Shown one piece after another: positions 12,101-21,429 of a DNA stretch of 64,000 nt. The number at the start of each line of letters is the position of its first letter. Within the stretch, counting starts at the first letter, position 1. Made by a program: the position numbers and the translations under genes. Source of the DNA: Asparagopsis taxiformis (Eukaryota; Rhodophyta; Florideophyceae; Bonnemaisoniales; Bonnemaisoniaceae); NCBI GenBank assembly GCA_030407315.1, contig JALQPE010000911.1, forward strand, positions 39,139 to 103,138, read 5' to 3'. Under the pieces are notes generated by a model that had not been told where the DNA came from, searched no databases, and saw only the letters and a program-made list of their open reading frames with translations.

Positions 12101-12541
12101 ACCACGGCCGACTGCCATTGAGGTAGACTTATCTCCCAGAGTTACGGAGAACGGTGTTATTCCCTTATAGGAAACAAACACGGAGCGATCAAAGGTCATG
12201 TGAGAGGTGGCAGCAGAGTCTATGTACCAAGTTGATGTATGAAGAGATCCAGGCGTAGTTGACATGAGGCAAACATACTCTTTCTCTTCATCATTATGGA
12301 AAGTAGACGCGGAAACCGTGTTTGATGGAGGATTGCCTTCTGAATCGGTGAGAGTAACCATGGCAGAAGGTTTGGACCTTGCAGGCCGAGAGCTGGATGG
12401 ACGGCCATACTTTTGCCAGCAATACGGTTCAGTGTGGTTGGTACGACCGCAATGAGTGCATTTCTTTCGGTTACTGCCGGGCTGTTTCCCAGACCTAGAT
12501 AATAATGCAGCCGAGTCAGAAGAAGAGCTTCCAGGTTTCAA
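9079..12541 (-). pseudogene. pol: Copia1 pol (protease, integrase, RT, RNase H), frame-broken
   Basis: Read right to left: a zinc knuckle (CTHCGRTNHTEPYC), an aspartic protease motif (DSAATSH), a GAG-pre-integrase HHCC motif (LWHERLGH...CEGC), the integrase core with DLAGP and a DDE-type glutamate (SDGGGEF, then PQQNGVAERMNRT), RT with YVDD (ALYVDDILLASS), and RNase H with DSDWGGC and SSSEAEYMAL. Breaks seen: an 11-bp tandem duplication (TTTATCAGGCG twice) near 11170-11195 shifts frame after the integrase; a TAG lies in frame near 11158; and a TAG at about 9710 replaces an expected Trp at the RT/RNase H junction. The pol frame is also offset from gag at 12541. A single gag-pol polyprotein is usual for copia. 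Confidence 0.93.
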
Positions 12542-13125
12542 ATAGAAGCTCTACGTTCCTCCTGAAGAAGGAGACTCCGGACTTTGTCGAAAGTGAATGT
12601 AGGGTCCTCATCACCTATAGCATCAAGAGCAGTAATGAATGTCTGGAAGGAAGAAGGAAGACCATTGAGGACAGCCATAGCCATTTCCTTGTCGTCGATG
12701 ATCACGCCCATAGAGCTGAGAACCGAGGCCATCTGTCGAACACGATTGATGTAGACGAGCATCTGTTCACCGGACTTCATAGTGGCAGTATAGAAATCAC
12801 GCCTTGCAGCTAGTTTGTTTAGGAGAGTGTGCCTTTGGTGCACGTTACAGATCTCCTGCCACATTTCCAGAGCAGTAGTGGTGTGTGAGACGTTCTTGAG
12901 CATCTCATCAGACAACGTGATCCCGATGGTCATCCGAGCAGTCTTATCTTTGCGAAGCCACTTGGACAGTGCTTCCTGGTCTGCAGGGCGTGGAGGACGT
13001 AGGTCAGGATCGATCATTTCGTCCACCTCGCGGTGTCCGAGGATGAGCTCCATCTTTTGCTTCCATGAGTGGAAGTTGGAGTAGTCCAGCTTTTCAATGC
13101 GAATGCCGGATGAAGTGCTCTCCAT
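12538..13125 (-). CDS. gag: Copia1 Gag
   Basis: A 195-aa Gag of the UBN2/copia type. It begins MESTSSGIRIEKLDYSNFHS with the usual N-terminal 'W...M...L' pattern (SWKQKMELILGHREVDEMID), followed by MWQEICNVHQRHTLLNKL and LNGLPSSFQTFITAL. It would form the capsid of virus-like particles in the cytoplasm. The ATG is well placed. It stops just before the zinc-knuckle ORF, which lies in another frame, so either an indel or a programmed shift separates it from pol. Confidence 0.9.
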   Translation of the reverse strand: MESTSSGIRIEKLDYSNFHSWKQKMELILGHREVDEMIDPDLRPPRPADQEALSKWLRKDKTARMTIGITLSDEMLKNVSHTTTALEMWQEICNVHQRHTLLNKLAARRDFYTATMKSGEQMLVYINRVRQMASVLSSMGVIIDDKEMAMAVLNGLPSSFQTFITALDAIGDEDPTFTFDKVRSLLLQEERRASI

Positions 13126-13308
13126 GGCTCTGCAGTAAGTCTTATCTGTTCGACCCTTCCCAAGTGGACAACCGATAGTCGTCTAGGGCCAAGCTGGGAT
13201 CTATAGGATAGAGACTTTTAGCTAAGAGCAAGATGAGTGGAGAACAAGAAACAAGGTTTATCAAGGAGAAATCAGCTAGATTTCTAGTGTGTCTAGAGAA
13301 GAGGAGTA

Positions 13309-13825
13309 CTACTTATCGGAGGAGGAGGAAGCCCTAGAGGCTTTAGCGGCTTTGAGAGTCTTTTCGATGGCACGGTGGCGGCTACCGCGGAGGTGGTTGT
13401 CGAACTCGCTCTGGGTGCGAACGATGACACCGCAGGGCTTGCAGACCTTGAGACCACCTTCCTTGAGGCGTTCGATAGTCTTCTTATGTCTAGAGCCGCT
13501 GAAGTGTGCGACTCTAGACTCGGCGGAGTTGAGAAAGACGTTGCAGTGATGGCACCTCGAGCGGTTTGCCTTCTTGTGAGCGGCGTACTTCTTCTTGTTA
13601 TCCCTCCTTTCGGCGATGCTGTAGGCTTTGCGGAAGACCCGGTCTTGAAGAGACTCCCCCTCGCGACGAAGCCTGGGAGGCTGCTCGTCGTTGCGCGGTT
13701 CCACGCGGTCTTCGTCACTGCTAGACACTGCAGAGAGAAGAGAACAAGAGAGTTAGAAGTTATACCGATCAATACTAAGGTCTAAACCTTGAAATAGACC
13801 GAAAGGTGAAAGGTATAAACTTACT
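13309..13825 (-). CDS. Copia1 extra ORF upstream of gag: spliced double zinc-finger protein
   Basis: A 139-aa basic protein encoded between the 5' LTR and gag on the element's sense strand. It carries two C2H2 fingers of the U1/matrin type, C-x2-C-x12-H-x5-H: CHHCNVFLNSAESRVAHFSG followed by SRH, and CKPCGVIVRTQSEFDNHLRG followed by SRH. This finger type usually binds double-stranded RNA or RNA-protein complexes. The genomic frame has no ATG. However, a GTAAGT donor at 13824 and a polypyrimidine-CAG acceptor at 13731 define a 94-nt intron. Splicing joins A (13825) to TG (13730-13729) and so creates the start codon, followed by SSSDEDRVEPRNDEQ. The coding exon is 13309-13730 with the A at 13825. 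It may be a captured host exon; its role in the element is unknown. Confidence 0.75.
13731..13824 (-). other. Intron in Copia1 leader that creates the start codon
   Basis: The donor GTAAGT is read on the minus strand from 13824. The acceptor has a pyrimidine-rich run ending CTCTCTGCAG at 13731. Both are canonical. Excision places A next to TG and yields the only ATG for the zinc-finger ORF. Confidence 0.7.
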
Positions 13826-14497
13826 TGTGGATAGAGTTGATGAGAAAACCAAACGTCCGATGAGTTTATTCGGTGATATGTAAAGGCTATAACGCTATAC
13901 CGATCAGGACAAGGTCACTGTCTTACAAGAGCAGGACCGAGTTGAGAAAGGTATAGACTAGCCAATATAAAAGAAAAGGTCGATTCCACTAATTGGGCCT
14001 TGAGTGGCCCGGTAGCCGAGTCGGTTGGACGGTCCACGGAGATGTACAGAGCCTTGGTTCGAGTCCCAGCAGCGACGCTGGCCAAACTTTTTCCTTCGCA
14101 CGCGAACCCCAGATAGAAGAATGATGTCACCTGATGACGATGACCAAGAGACGGATGGCAAGATGACAGAGTGTCAGTGTGACACAGTGTGGATGACAGG
14201 ATGTCAGTGACATGATGACATAGTGTCGGCGCGGAGCGGCGACAGACGTGCGGCGCGGCGAGAGGTGCGCGGCGGCGACAGAGGTGCGCGGTGGCCGAGG
14301 AAGAACGCGGTGATCGCCGCGGGAGCGTGGAGGAGACGCTCAGCAAGACCGCGGAAGCGCGGGAAGGCGCAGAACGGAAGAAAAGCGCGCAAACGAAGAG
14401 AAGAGAAAACGGGGCGAGAACGAGACGAAATAGGTAAGAGAACGCCGACGCAAACGACGCACTTACCGAAGCGCTAGAGAATAAGAAACGACCTACG
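13826..14497 (-). other. Copia1 long 5' leader
   Basis: This is untranslated leader between the primer binding site and the spliced ORF. It contains a tRNA-like block (14004-14078, opposite strand) and a run of short GTGACAGAGTGTCAGTG-like direct repeats at about 14160-14225. No other gene is visible. Confidence 0.5.
14004..14078 (+). other. tRNA-like block (A-box/B-box) in Copia1 leader
   Basis: The sequence has a D-arm/A-box-like TAGCCGAGTCGG and a B-box-like GGTTCGAGTCC at tRNA spacing, with a T-arm that pairs except for one mismatch. I could not form a 7-bp acceptor stem, so it is a tRNA relic or SINE head rather than a functional tRNA gene. It lies antisense to the retrotransposon. Confidence 0.3.
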
Positions 14498-14517
14498 AGC
14501 GCGCTGGGCCCATAACC
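14498..14517 (-). promoter_or_regulatory. Copia1 primer binding site for half initiator tRNA-Met
   Basis: The 20 bases abutting the 5' LTR read AGCGCGCTGGGCCCATAACC on the plus strand. This matches the D-stem-to-anticodon part of eukaryotic initiator tRNA-Met, including the CAT anticodon. The minus-strand RNA would therefore pair with an internal part of the tRNA ending a few bases past the anticodon. Drosophila copia is known to prime with such a 5' half of initiator tRNA-Met. Confidence 0.8.
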
Positions 14518-15005
14518 TGTTGGAACGAATTGGTCGCTTACCGAGCGTTTATTGAATCTGCGAGCTCACCACATTATTTGTATTCTTGCCGAGGTGCCCC
14601 GGCGGTGCTAAGGACAGCCTGTTCATGGCTGCTCCAGACAGACTGTCACTGACAGTCTGTCCTAGCAAGCACCCGCTGCCAATCTGGTACACGTGGGCTT
14701 CTCTATCATATCATCCACACGTGTACACTTATCATAACATTTTCCCTCTGCCATGATGGCAACCCATCCTGGCATTTCTAATTACTAATTGAAAGTATGA
14801 GAAACAAATTGAAACTTCAGACGCTATTATCTCCATGAAGAAAGGTCGTAGAAGCTTCGGAGAAGTTGCTACCCTACTAATTCGGGCACGCTGAACACGA
14901 TGAGATAGGTTTCGGAGCGCCTAGAGCACTCTTTCTAGGAGAAATCGAGGGTCAAAGTTTTCACACGTAATTGAGCCCCTCAGGGCCAATTCCAGTGCTT
15001 CAACA
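14518..15005 (-). repeat. Copia1 5' LTR
   Basis: A 488-bp LTR with TGTTGG and CAACA ends. It differs from its partner by roughly seven substitutions, for example at the last bases (TTCAACA against TCCAACA). Confidence 0.95.
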
Positions 15006-15315
15006 GGACCGTCTCTTCGGAACGTGCTTGTGTGTTCGCAACCTTGCCAGCAGGCGACGCTGGATCAGCGGGGCCTTTGGCGGCAGTCGAACGCGTTCGC
15101 GTTTGCGATTGAGCCACGGTGGCTGACGGCGCGCGTGGCACGGAAGTCGACGAAGACTTAGCCGGTGTAGGCGGAACCCCGGTGGGGGAGGAGGAAGCTT
15201 GGTGGCGAGTCGTGGGACGGCGAACGCTGGAGCGTGTGGTCGGGCGGTTGGGCGAACCCATACTGTCTCCTTCCTCTTCGGAGGATTCGAATTGAATCGG
15301 AGCACGAGGGGTCAT
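15006..15315 (-). pseudogene. Gag-like N-terminal fragment cut by Copia1
   Basis: The ORF starts MTPRAPIQFESSEEEGDSMG and continues as a Pro/Ser/Thr/Arg-rich chain until the Copia1 insertion at 15005 truncates it. Composition and start resemble the low-complexity N-termini of LTR-element Gag proteins, such as the one at 19525-20142. No domain is recognised, so the assignment is weak. Confidence 0.35.
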
Positions 15316-15817
15316 CCTAAAAGCCAGTAGAGGCGATGACGGACGTTGATAAAAACCCTGAAGCGGGACGAACAAGTGGCCTATTGGCTTAAGTCTCCGG
15401 AAGGGAGCTGCGCTATTCAACCCAGGAAGGGGATCGCGAGGCAATGGGCCGAAACGGCGAATGCAAGCCTCGAATTGGCACCGCTCGTGCGATCACGCGG
15501 CTAATTATTTAGCAGATGGACGCAAAAACCCTTTGAGGGATAATGGAAAGGACGCGAATGCGTGGACGCAGTTGGGCACCGAAGGGGTGAATGCGCTGTT
15601 TTGCGTTAGGACGATGATGAACCTGTAACAGTTATTGATTCCAACAGGAAACGGTCGGGCGGAACTCGGGAAGAGTCGGATGGACAACACATTTAGTGTG
15701 CACGCGCCGCGCGCGGGAAAATTTTGAATTGCACAATGCAACGGCCACAGCCAAAAATTGTAATTTTTATTTTTGATCAAATTTTGTCGGGACGACAAAT
15801 CTCTCAGGAGGGGGCCG
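15316..15817. other. No gene seen
   Basis: About 500 bp without a supported gene. It contains an AT-rich patch (about 15755-15790) and a GAATTGCACAATGC motif also present near 2403-2416. It is probably leader or flank of an old retroelement. Confidence 0.3.
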
Positions 15818-16500
15818 TGTCGTACCGCCTGGCGGTCCTCGCTGATCGAGCCGTGTCGCTTCCCTATTGGGTACCCACTCACGGGATGTGCCAATCAGAA
15901 GGCACCAGCCAACTGGCGTGTTTCCTATACTTGGGACAAGCTAAGGCTGACAAATAACCCCACCCGGGCCTATCGGCCCCGGCCAAGACCCCACAAGGGG
16001 CAAATTTTAACTTAGGCTGATCAGCCATACATTACAATGTAAGCCTATTGGCAATGACCTCGCGGGTAGGCGAGCGCCAGTAATTGGGTTCTGATTGGTC
16101 ACTAACTGGATATTTATTCCTAACCACTAACCCTAGCTTACAGTAGACTTAGTATAAAACTGCCACTGGAATAGCCAGTAGGCACGGTTTCTAGAGTAAC
16201 GTAAACTCAAGTGGAATTACGACCCACAGGAACAGTGTTCGCATACCTATTGTTCAACCCCTCTCCGGGAAAACCTTAGGGTTATCCAACAGCTCGACGG
16301 ATTACGTCATCTTGCTCCATTAATACCCACCTCGCGTGAGCGCTATAATCGCACAACCCCCTCCGGGTAGCGATACCTTCTCTCATACGAGACTACCCGC
16401 CGGATACCTATAAGGTTCATCTGCTCTACCACTTCCTCTACCGAGGCTCGGGACACCTGTCGGGTGGTTTGCCGCTCTAGCGGATTTTCTACCTGCTACA
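15818..16500 (+). repeat. LTR-B copy 1 (probably solo LTR)
   Basis: A 683-bp LTR with ends TGTCGTACCGCC and TTTTCTACCTGCTACA and a TATAAAA box at 16153-16159 in the plus orientation. It is closely similar to copies at 21626-22311 and 40559-41243. The flanks GGCCG and GCCAG do not form a clean 5-bp duplication, unlike the other two copies. It truncates the C-terminal end of the zinc-finger ORF at 16501-17063. Confidence 0.85.
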
Positions 16501-17063
16501 GCCAGTGCTAACTGCCTGCGGAGCATGTCGACTGGGTCGCGGAGGTACAGCTGTGCCGAGTACTTACCAGTCTTGTCTGGAATGATGTGGCTCTTGTAAC
16601 CTTCGGTGCGGAAATGTGTTTCGACCATGGAAGCGGTAACGTGGCGACATTCTTCTACGGTGCGAACGGCGCTGTTGAACTTTTCTAGGGAGAATGCGGG
16701 GTCTTGTAGGATGGTTATGACTTCGCTCACGCGGCCAGCGCCGGCCTTGTACTCGAGGGTTGTGAGACTGGCGGCGAGGGATAGCACGAGGAGGTCTGCG
16801 CGGGAGGGGGTTGAGGTTGGTGGCAGTGGACCGTCACAGGGTGAGTCGCTGGAGGAAGCACGGCCAGATTCTGGGTCTGGGGAGCTGGGTTGCGGGGAAT
16901 CATGGTCGCCGTTTCGAGCAGGCTCATGGGTGACGGCAGGGACACGAGCGTTGTTGAAATGTTGGGGAGAGGGGTTGAAACGGTAGCGACACGCTCGCTC
17001 ATGCAGCGCGAGCGCATAAGCATCTACGCAGTAGTAGAAGCACCCTTCATACTTGCATTCCAT
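16383..17063 (-). CDS. Zinc-finger-like hypothetical protein, C-terminus replaced by LTR-B
   Basis: The ATG at 17063 opens a 226-aa frame. It starts with a Cys/His cluster, MECKYEGCFYYCVDAYALAL followed by HERAC (spacing C-x3-C-x8-H-x3-C), which looks like a small zinc-binding module. A Pro/Ser-rich linker follows, then a helical region with VRTVEECRHVTASMVETHFR and DPVDMLRRQLALA. The last ~38 residues come from the LTR inserted at 16500, so the native C-terminus is lost or shortened. It may be a transposon-borne DNA-binding protein. I do not recognise the family. Confidence 0.4.
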   Translation of the reverse strand: MECKYEGCFYYCVDAYALALHERACRYRFNPSPQHFNNARVPAVTHEPARNGDHDSPQPSSPDPESGRASSSDSPCDGPLPPTSTPSRADLLVLSLAASLTTLEYKAGAGRVSEVITILQDPAFSLEKFNSAVRTVEECRHVTASMVETHFRTEGYKSHIIPDKTGKYSAQLYLRDPVDMLRRQLALAVAGRKSARAANHPTGVPSLGRGSGRADEPYRYPAGSLV

Positions 17064-17664
17064 GTCGAGTTTTGACGCAAAAGGGAGGATTGCGAGCTGA
17101 ACAGGGGAGACTGTGCCGTCCAGATGCGACCAATTTTATTTTTGTGGTGCTTTCGAGACTTGGAATGTAACGTGTTCGTTCGTAGTTTTGTGGGTAGTAG
17201 TTTTGTGCTCACTCCAGCTGACATCCCAACGGTGGAATTTAACCGAAAGTTCAATCATTTCCAACTGTTACATCACATTGCGTGCTGGCAACGTGTGCAT
17301 GGAAGGACGAACGACCGCCCTGGGAGATGAATTTTCAATTAATTCATTTGTAATAATAAACTTTTTTATTTCCGAACTTCGTGGAATCTGAATGTGCTTT
17401 ACAGCGGATATGCCACAGATCATGTAAGGAAAGCAAATGGATTCTCATATATATGATTATATGTTTATATTCGTTGTTCTCGATCCGGATCTCATTGTTC
17501 GGGGATTCAGAGACCATGGTTTGGGCCATACTCAATCCCACTGCCGGCGATGATTTCGAGTATGCACAGCAAGACTTAAGCGGACGCAGAAAGCTGTCCG
17601 GTCGACGCCGCAGGCTCCACTCCGCCCTCATCACCGACTGATATTCTTTGACCGACTTTGCTTT
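17064..17664. other. Upstream region of the microexon gene
   Basis: Contains an open stretch on the plus strand ending at 17641 (with MVWAILNPTAGDDFEYAQQD and a basic tail). It could be an upstream exon of the microexon gene, but I found no splice pair that proves it. Otherwise nothing is recognised. Confidence 0.25.
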
Positions 17665-17702
17665 GTACGTGCGCGAATCTTGATCAAGATTCGCGCACGT
17701 AC
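17665..17702. repeat. Perfect 38-bp palindrome
   Basis: The left half is GTACGTGCGCGAATCTTGA and the right half is its exact reverse complement with no spacer. It lies where the first intron of the microexon array would begin (GTACGTG). It would form a strong hairpin or cruciform. Confidence 0.95.
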
Positions 17703-17828
17703 CTTCGTTCCATCCTCTACCCTCGAGGGTATTCGTTGAGGGAAGCGTGGGTTTTGAGTCTGACTATTTCCGTTGATGCGATATTTTTCATTGGAAGCCT
17801 GTTGATTCATGCTGTGTATTGAGCGGAG

Positions 17829-18914
17829 GATGGAAGAGAGGTACGTGAAGTTTTGAAAGTATGCTGCGAGGGAAGGTTGGTTTTGGGTCTGACTGTTGTG
17901 GTTGATTCCGATGTTGTGTAGATGATGCAGGAATGTTGATGACGGAAGGTAAGTTTCATTGAGTGCCAAGATGTGCTTTGCGAAGATATGGACTGCTGAC
18001 TATGATTATTCATTGCAAGGTTTTTGGATCATGGTTTGTATTGTGTGTAGGATGGATGAGAGGTACATTTGCGAGTTCTCAGGGTATGTAGCGAGGGAAA
18101 CGTTGGTTTTCAATCTGACTGTTGCGATTGATTCCGATGTTGCGTAGGTGATGGAGGAATAGTGATGACGGAAGGTAAGTCACATTGGGCGCCCAGTCCG
18201 GTTGTGCGAAGATGCGGAATGCTGACTAATTTTATTGGCTACACGATTACGTGATTTATGGTTTTTATTGTGTGCAGGATGGAACGGGTAAGGTAAGTGT
18301 GCGAGTTTTGAAAGTAAGCAGCGAGGGAAGGTTGGTTTTGAGTCTGACTATTTCCGTTGATGCGATATTTTTCATTGCAAGCCTATTGAGTCATGGTGTG
18401 TATTGTGTGGAGCGAAGGTAAGTGTGCGAGTTTTGAAAGTAAGCAGCGAGGGAAGGTTGGTTTTGGGTCTGACTGTTGTGGTTGATTCCGATATTGTGTA
18501 GGTGATGCAGGAATGGTGATGACGGAAGGTAAGTTTCATTGAGCGCCAGGATGTGTTTTGCGAAGAATGGACTGCTGACTTTGATTATTCATTGCAAGGT
18601 TTTTCAATCATGGTTTGTATTGTGTGTAGGATGGATGAGAGGTAAGTAAGGGAGTTTCTAGGATATCTGTCGTGGTAAGCGTTGCTTTTGAATCTGACTG
18701 TTGGGGTTGATGTTTTGTATGTGATGCAGGAGTGGTGAAGCAGGAACGGCAGGTCTCAAGGAGAGTGAAGAAGGGATCTAAGAAGATGGGGAATGAAGCT
18801 GTGAGGTGTTTCTGGTATGTGTATATTTTCGGGCATACGATAGAAGTGAGAGTGGGTTTCAAGTGGTGTAAGATTTTGCTGACCATGTTCGTGTTTGATG
18901 TCTTAATGATTTAA
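17829..18914 (+). CDS. Spliced gene with a tandem array of microexons
   Basis: Short exons alternate with GT-AG introns of about 80-120 nt: 17829-17840, 17922-17948, 18051-18062, 18148-18174, 18278-18287, 18413-18417, 18502-18528, 18630-18641, and a last exon 18730-18914. The exons are 12, 27, 12, 27, 10, 5, 27 and 12 nt. Donors are GTAAGT, GTACGT, GTACAT or GTAAGG. Acceptors mostly end TGTGTAG, TGTGCAG or similar. Joined in the one open frame they encode a 13-residue repeat (WMRGDAGMVMTEG), then VVKQERQVSRRVKKGSKKMG and a hydrophobic C-terminus ending at 18914. The introns are themselves repeated, so the array arose by tandem duplication of an intron-exon unit. The 5' end is not resolved and the function is unknown. 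Confidence 0.6.
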
Positions 18915-19397
18915 TGGGCTGGGGTCGTGTCGAGGAAAGCGGGGATGGAATTGGGAAGGAGCGGATTTTTTGTAATCTAGGTCGTGAGGGTTCTTGAAGT
19001 ATGTGCGGATGGTGGTGCATGGCGTTCGGATGGTAGGGAGAACGCGATAGTGAGGGAGATGGGTGATCGACGATATGCTGACAGGTATTTTGTAATCTGG
19101 CTGGATACGTATTTCATATTCTGGCTGGATACATATTCCGTATTCTGACTGGATACATATTCCGTATTCTGGCTGGATACGTATTTCCTATTCTAACCGG
19201 GTATTTATTTCCTATTCTGACCAGATATGTATTTCCTACTCTAGAGAGACGTATTGTACACGAGCAGTTTCGTAAATGAGAGAATAAAATACGGTCCGAT
19301 ATGGGCCCTGAATTTACCATCCGCTGTAATTTCTTCCCTCCCGGTTTTCGCTGATATATTGTATACTGGATGTCGGGTCCTAGTATTCCGCCATATG
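18915..19397 (+). repeat. 24-bp minisatellite in non-coding DNA
   Basis: From about 19088 to 19235 a ~24-bp unit (TATTCTGGCTGGATACGTAT plus TTCC) repeats about six times with decay. The rest of the interval has no supported gene. Confidence 0.7.
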
Positions 19398-19524
19398 TAC
19401 TAGAGAAATTGGACGTCCGCATCCAAAAAATTTTTATTTTTTTTTGGACGCGGACGTTCATTTGTTCTAGTAAATCTCAGGGCCGACTAGGACCCGTACT
19501 AGAGAGACTGGACGTCCGCGTCCA
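19398..19524. repeat. Foldback insertion (TACTAGAGA...GGACGTCCGC)
   Basis: The left arm 19398-19430 (TACTAGAGAAATTGGACGTC...) is inverted at 19438-19472. A third copy in direct orientation at 19497-19524 abuts the broken gag-like ORF. It was probably a small foldback element inserted into that gag. Confidence 0.6.
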
Positions 19525-20142
19525 CTTCCGAAAACACAGTCGTAGACGGTCTTTAGCCAACGCGGCGACATCGTCATCCGTGAGTGCCGTGCGAGGCAAT
19601 GCGGCCCACGCGTGGGTCAGAGCGTCTACGTTGAGCGCCACACCGTCACGTAGAGGGCTGCCGACTGTTGCAGCGGGATCACCACGTTCCGGCGAACCCT
19701 GACGAGGAGAACGGGGCGAACCGTCACGACGAGGTACGCCAGTGCGGGCCACTGCCCCAGCCCGACGCGATCGAGCGGCCGCTGCCATCGCGGCCACACC
19801 CAGGGACGAGGCTGCGACTCCTGGGATTATGGGTGACGAATTCCCTGAGTCTGACGCCGTTGCGTCAGTGCCGCGCGGAGCGTCAGCCTTGGCAGCCTCG
19901 ACAGGCGTTACGGAAGCCAGCGGGCGAGACGAAGCCATCGGGCGAGACGATGAGGCAACGGCCTGTAGAACACCAGCTTGAGCCGCCCTAACGGATGGGG
20001 CGGGCGCGACGGACGCTTCCGTCGCTGGCGGCGCACCGACCCTGGCGAGGGAGGGAGCGCCCTGCGAAGGGTTCCCCGCTCCACCTCCAGCAGAGCCGGC
20101 GGGCCGCGGAGTGTTGGTATCGGTACTGCGCGTGTTAACCAT
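19525..20142 (-). pseudogene. LTR-retrotransposon Gag-like fragment
   Basis: From the ATG at 20142 the frame begins MVNTRSTDTNTPRPAG, a start typical of plant and algal LTR-element Gag proteins. An Ala/Pro/Ser-rich segment with basic patches follows. The frame is cut at 19524 by the foldback insertion, so capsid, zinc-knuckle and pol parts are absent. It reads away from the tRNA-like LTR end at 21430-21623, so it may be the remains of that element. Confidence 0.45.
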
Positions 20143-21429
20143 CGGGGTTACCGTGTACACGACGAAAGCGACAAGTGCAACGAGCACGAAGGGAAAAGCC
20201 ACACGGGCGAGACGGGAGAAGAAGAAAACGAAAAAGGCTGCGAGCCGATGCAGGACGGGTTGACGAAGCGAAACGGCAACGGCCTAAGCGATGAGGATGA
20301 CGGATAGGGAAGCGACGAACGCTCCGGCGTCTGAGCCGCGGCTTAAATAACGCTCCGAAGACCGTTGTCGCAAAACCTGCTGGCACGAAATACGCGAGAT
20401 GGCCGCGGCCTGCGTGCGTATCACGCTGATTCGAACCTCACCGGCGTGGTGGAACTGGAAACTGCATTCGATTGCAAGAGACGCCTACGCGAGGCATTGT
20501 AGAACGATGCCAACGGGCACGCCCGATGATGAAGAGGAGGCGGGAGCGCACGCTCCGGCGCCGTGGCCAACCGATCGGCCAACCGGGCCACGTTCGTTTA
20601 AGCGAGATTTTTCGGGACAATTGCCACGTCCGCGATTGTACCCGAAAAGGCGCCAAGGCCCCGTGTCTCAGGCGCGTCCTGACGGGCCTCGCGTGGCTGG
20701 GACGTCCACGTGTGGGGGTGGGGGTGGGGCTGTGTAGTATACGTGGCCAATTCGAAAATGGCAAATATTTACGATTTCCGCGGAATTCTAATTTCGGCGG
20801 ACACGACCGGCGACAGCAAGGTACGAGCATTGCTGGCGCATGCGCGCGCGCAATCGGAACACGTGTGCAGCGAACGGACTGGCACGCGGCCAACGGACCA
20901 ACAGGTCCACACGCGCGACCCACAAGGTCCTTTCCCATTCGGGGAAGTTACGAACAGTGTTTACACTGTAATGCGATGCCATCGTGGCTAAATCGGTATT
21001 GGCAACGTGCCGGGAGGGAAAGGGGACAAGCACCAGAACGAGCAACGGCTCTAGTCTACGACTGACTTCTACGTTTACGTTTTACGTTTTCGCCTAACGA
21101 GGTTTCGTTTCCGTCCAGCTGCGCACTCCCTACCCTTGGCCACACGTGAGGCTGATCGCGTGTCGTGCCTACGGGCTTGGATGATAGCGCCTCCGGTGAC
21201 GTGCCACTTCGTTGCCGAACGTAATCCTCGCGTGGATTGTTGCGTCGTGACGCTCGTGTCTACTCGCTAACCTTCTACTCTACCTTCCTACCTACCAATA
21301 CAGTCAAACACCAGCGGGTGGCACTGTTCCGTTGTTTCGTTTAAAGGACAGCGTGTCCACTGGCTCGTACCAGCTACTTCGTCTACCGAACTATCGTTCC
21401 ACAGGTGCAACACCATGACTCTCCATGTG
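20143..21429 (-). other. GC-rich retroelement leader or LTR body, no gene
   Basis: No supported gene. A TATTTAAG box on the minus strand near 20343-20350 could be an LTR promoter. Together with the tRNA-like terminus at 21430-21623 this may be a decayed long LTR of the LTR-C family, but I could not place its other end. Confidence 0.3.

Larger units (their letters stand above)
8645..15005 (-). mobile_element. Complete Ty1/copia retrotransposon, Copia1
   Basis: Direct LTRs at 8645-9132 and 14518-15005 enclose gag, protease, integrase, reverse transcriptase and RNase H read on the minus strand, in copia order (integrase before RT). GGACC flanks the element on both sides (8640-8644 and 15006-15010). 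By eye the LTRs differ at about seven of 488 positions, so insertion was fairly recent. The pol frame is nevertheless broken at more than one point, so this copy is not autonomous. It interrupts a gag-like ORF (15006-15315) and lies 14 bp beyond the CACTA right end. Confidence 0.95.

Noticed and set aside
14004..14078. Functional tRNA gene in the Copia1 leader
   Set aside because: A/B boxes are present but no acceptor stem or clean anticodon arm can be formed, so I list it only as tRNA-like.
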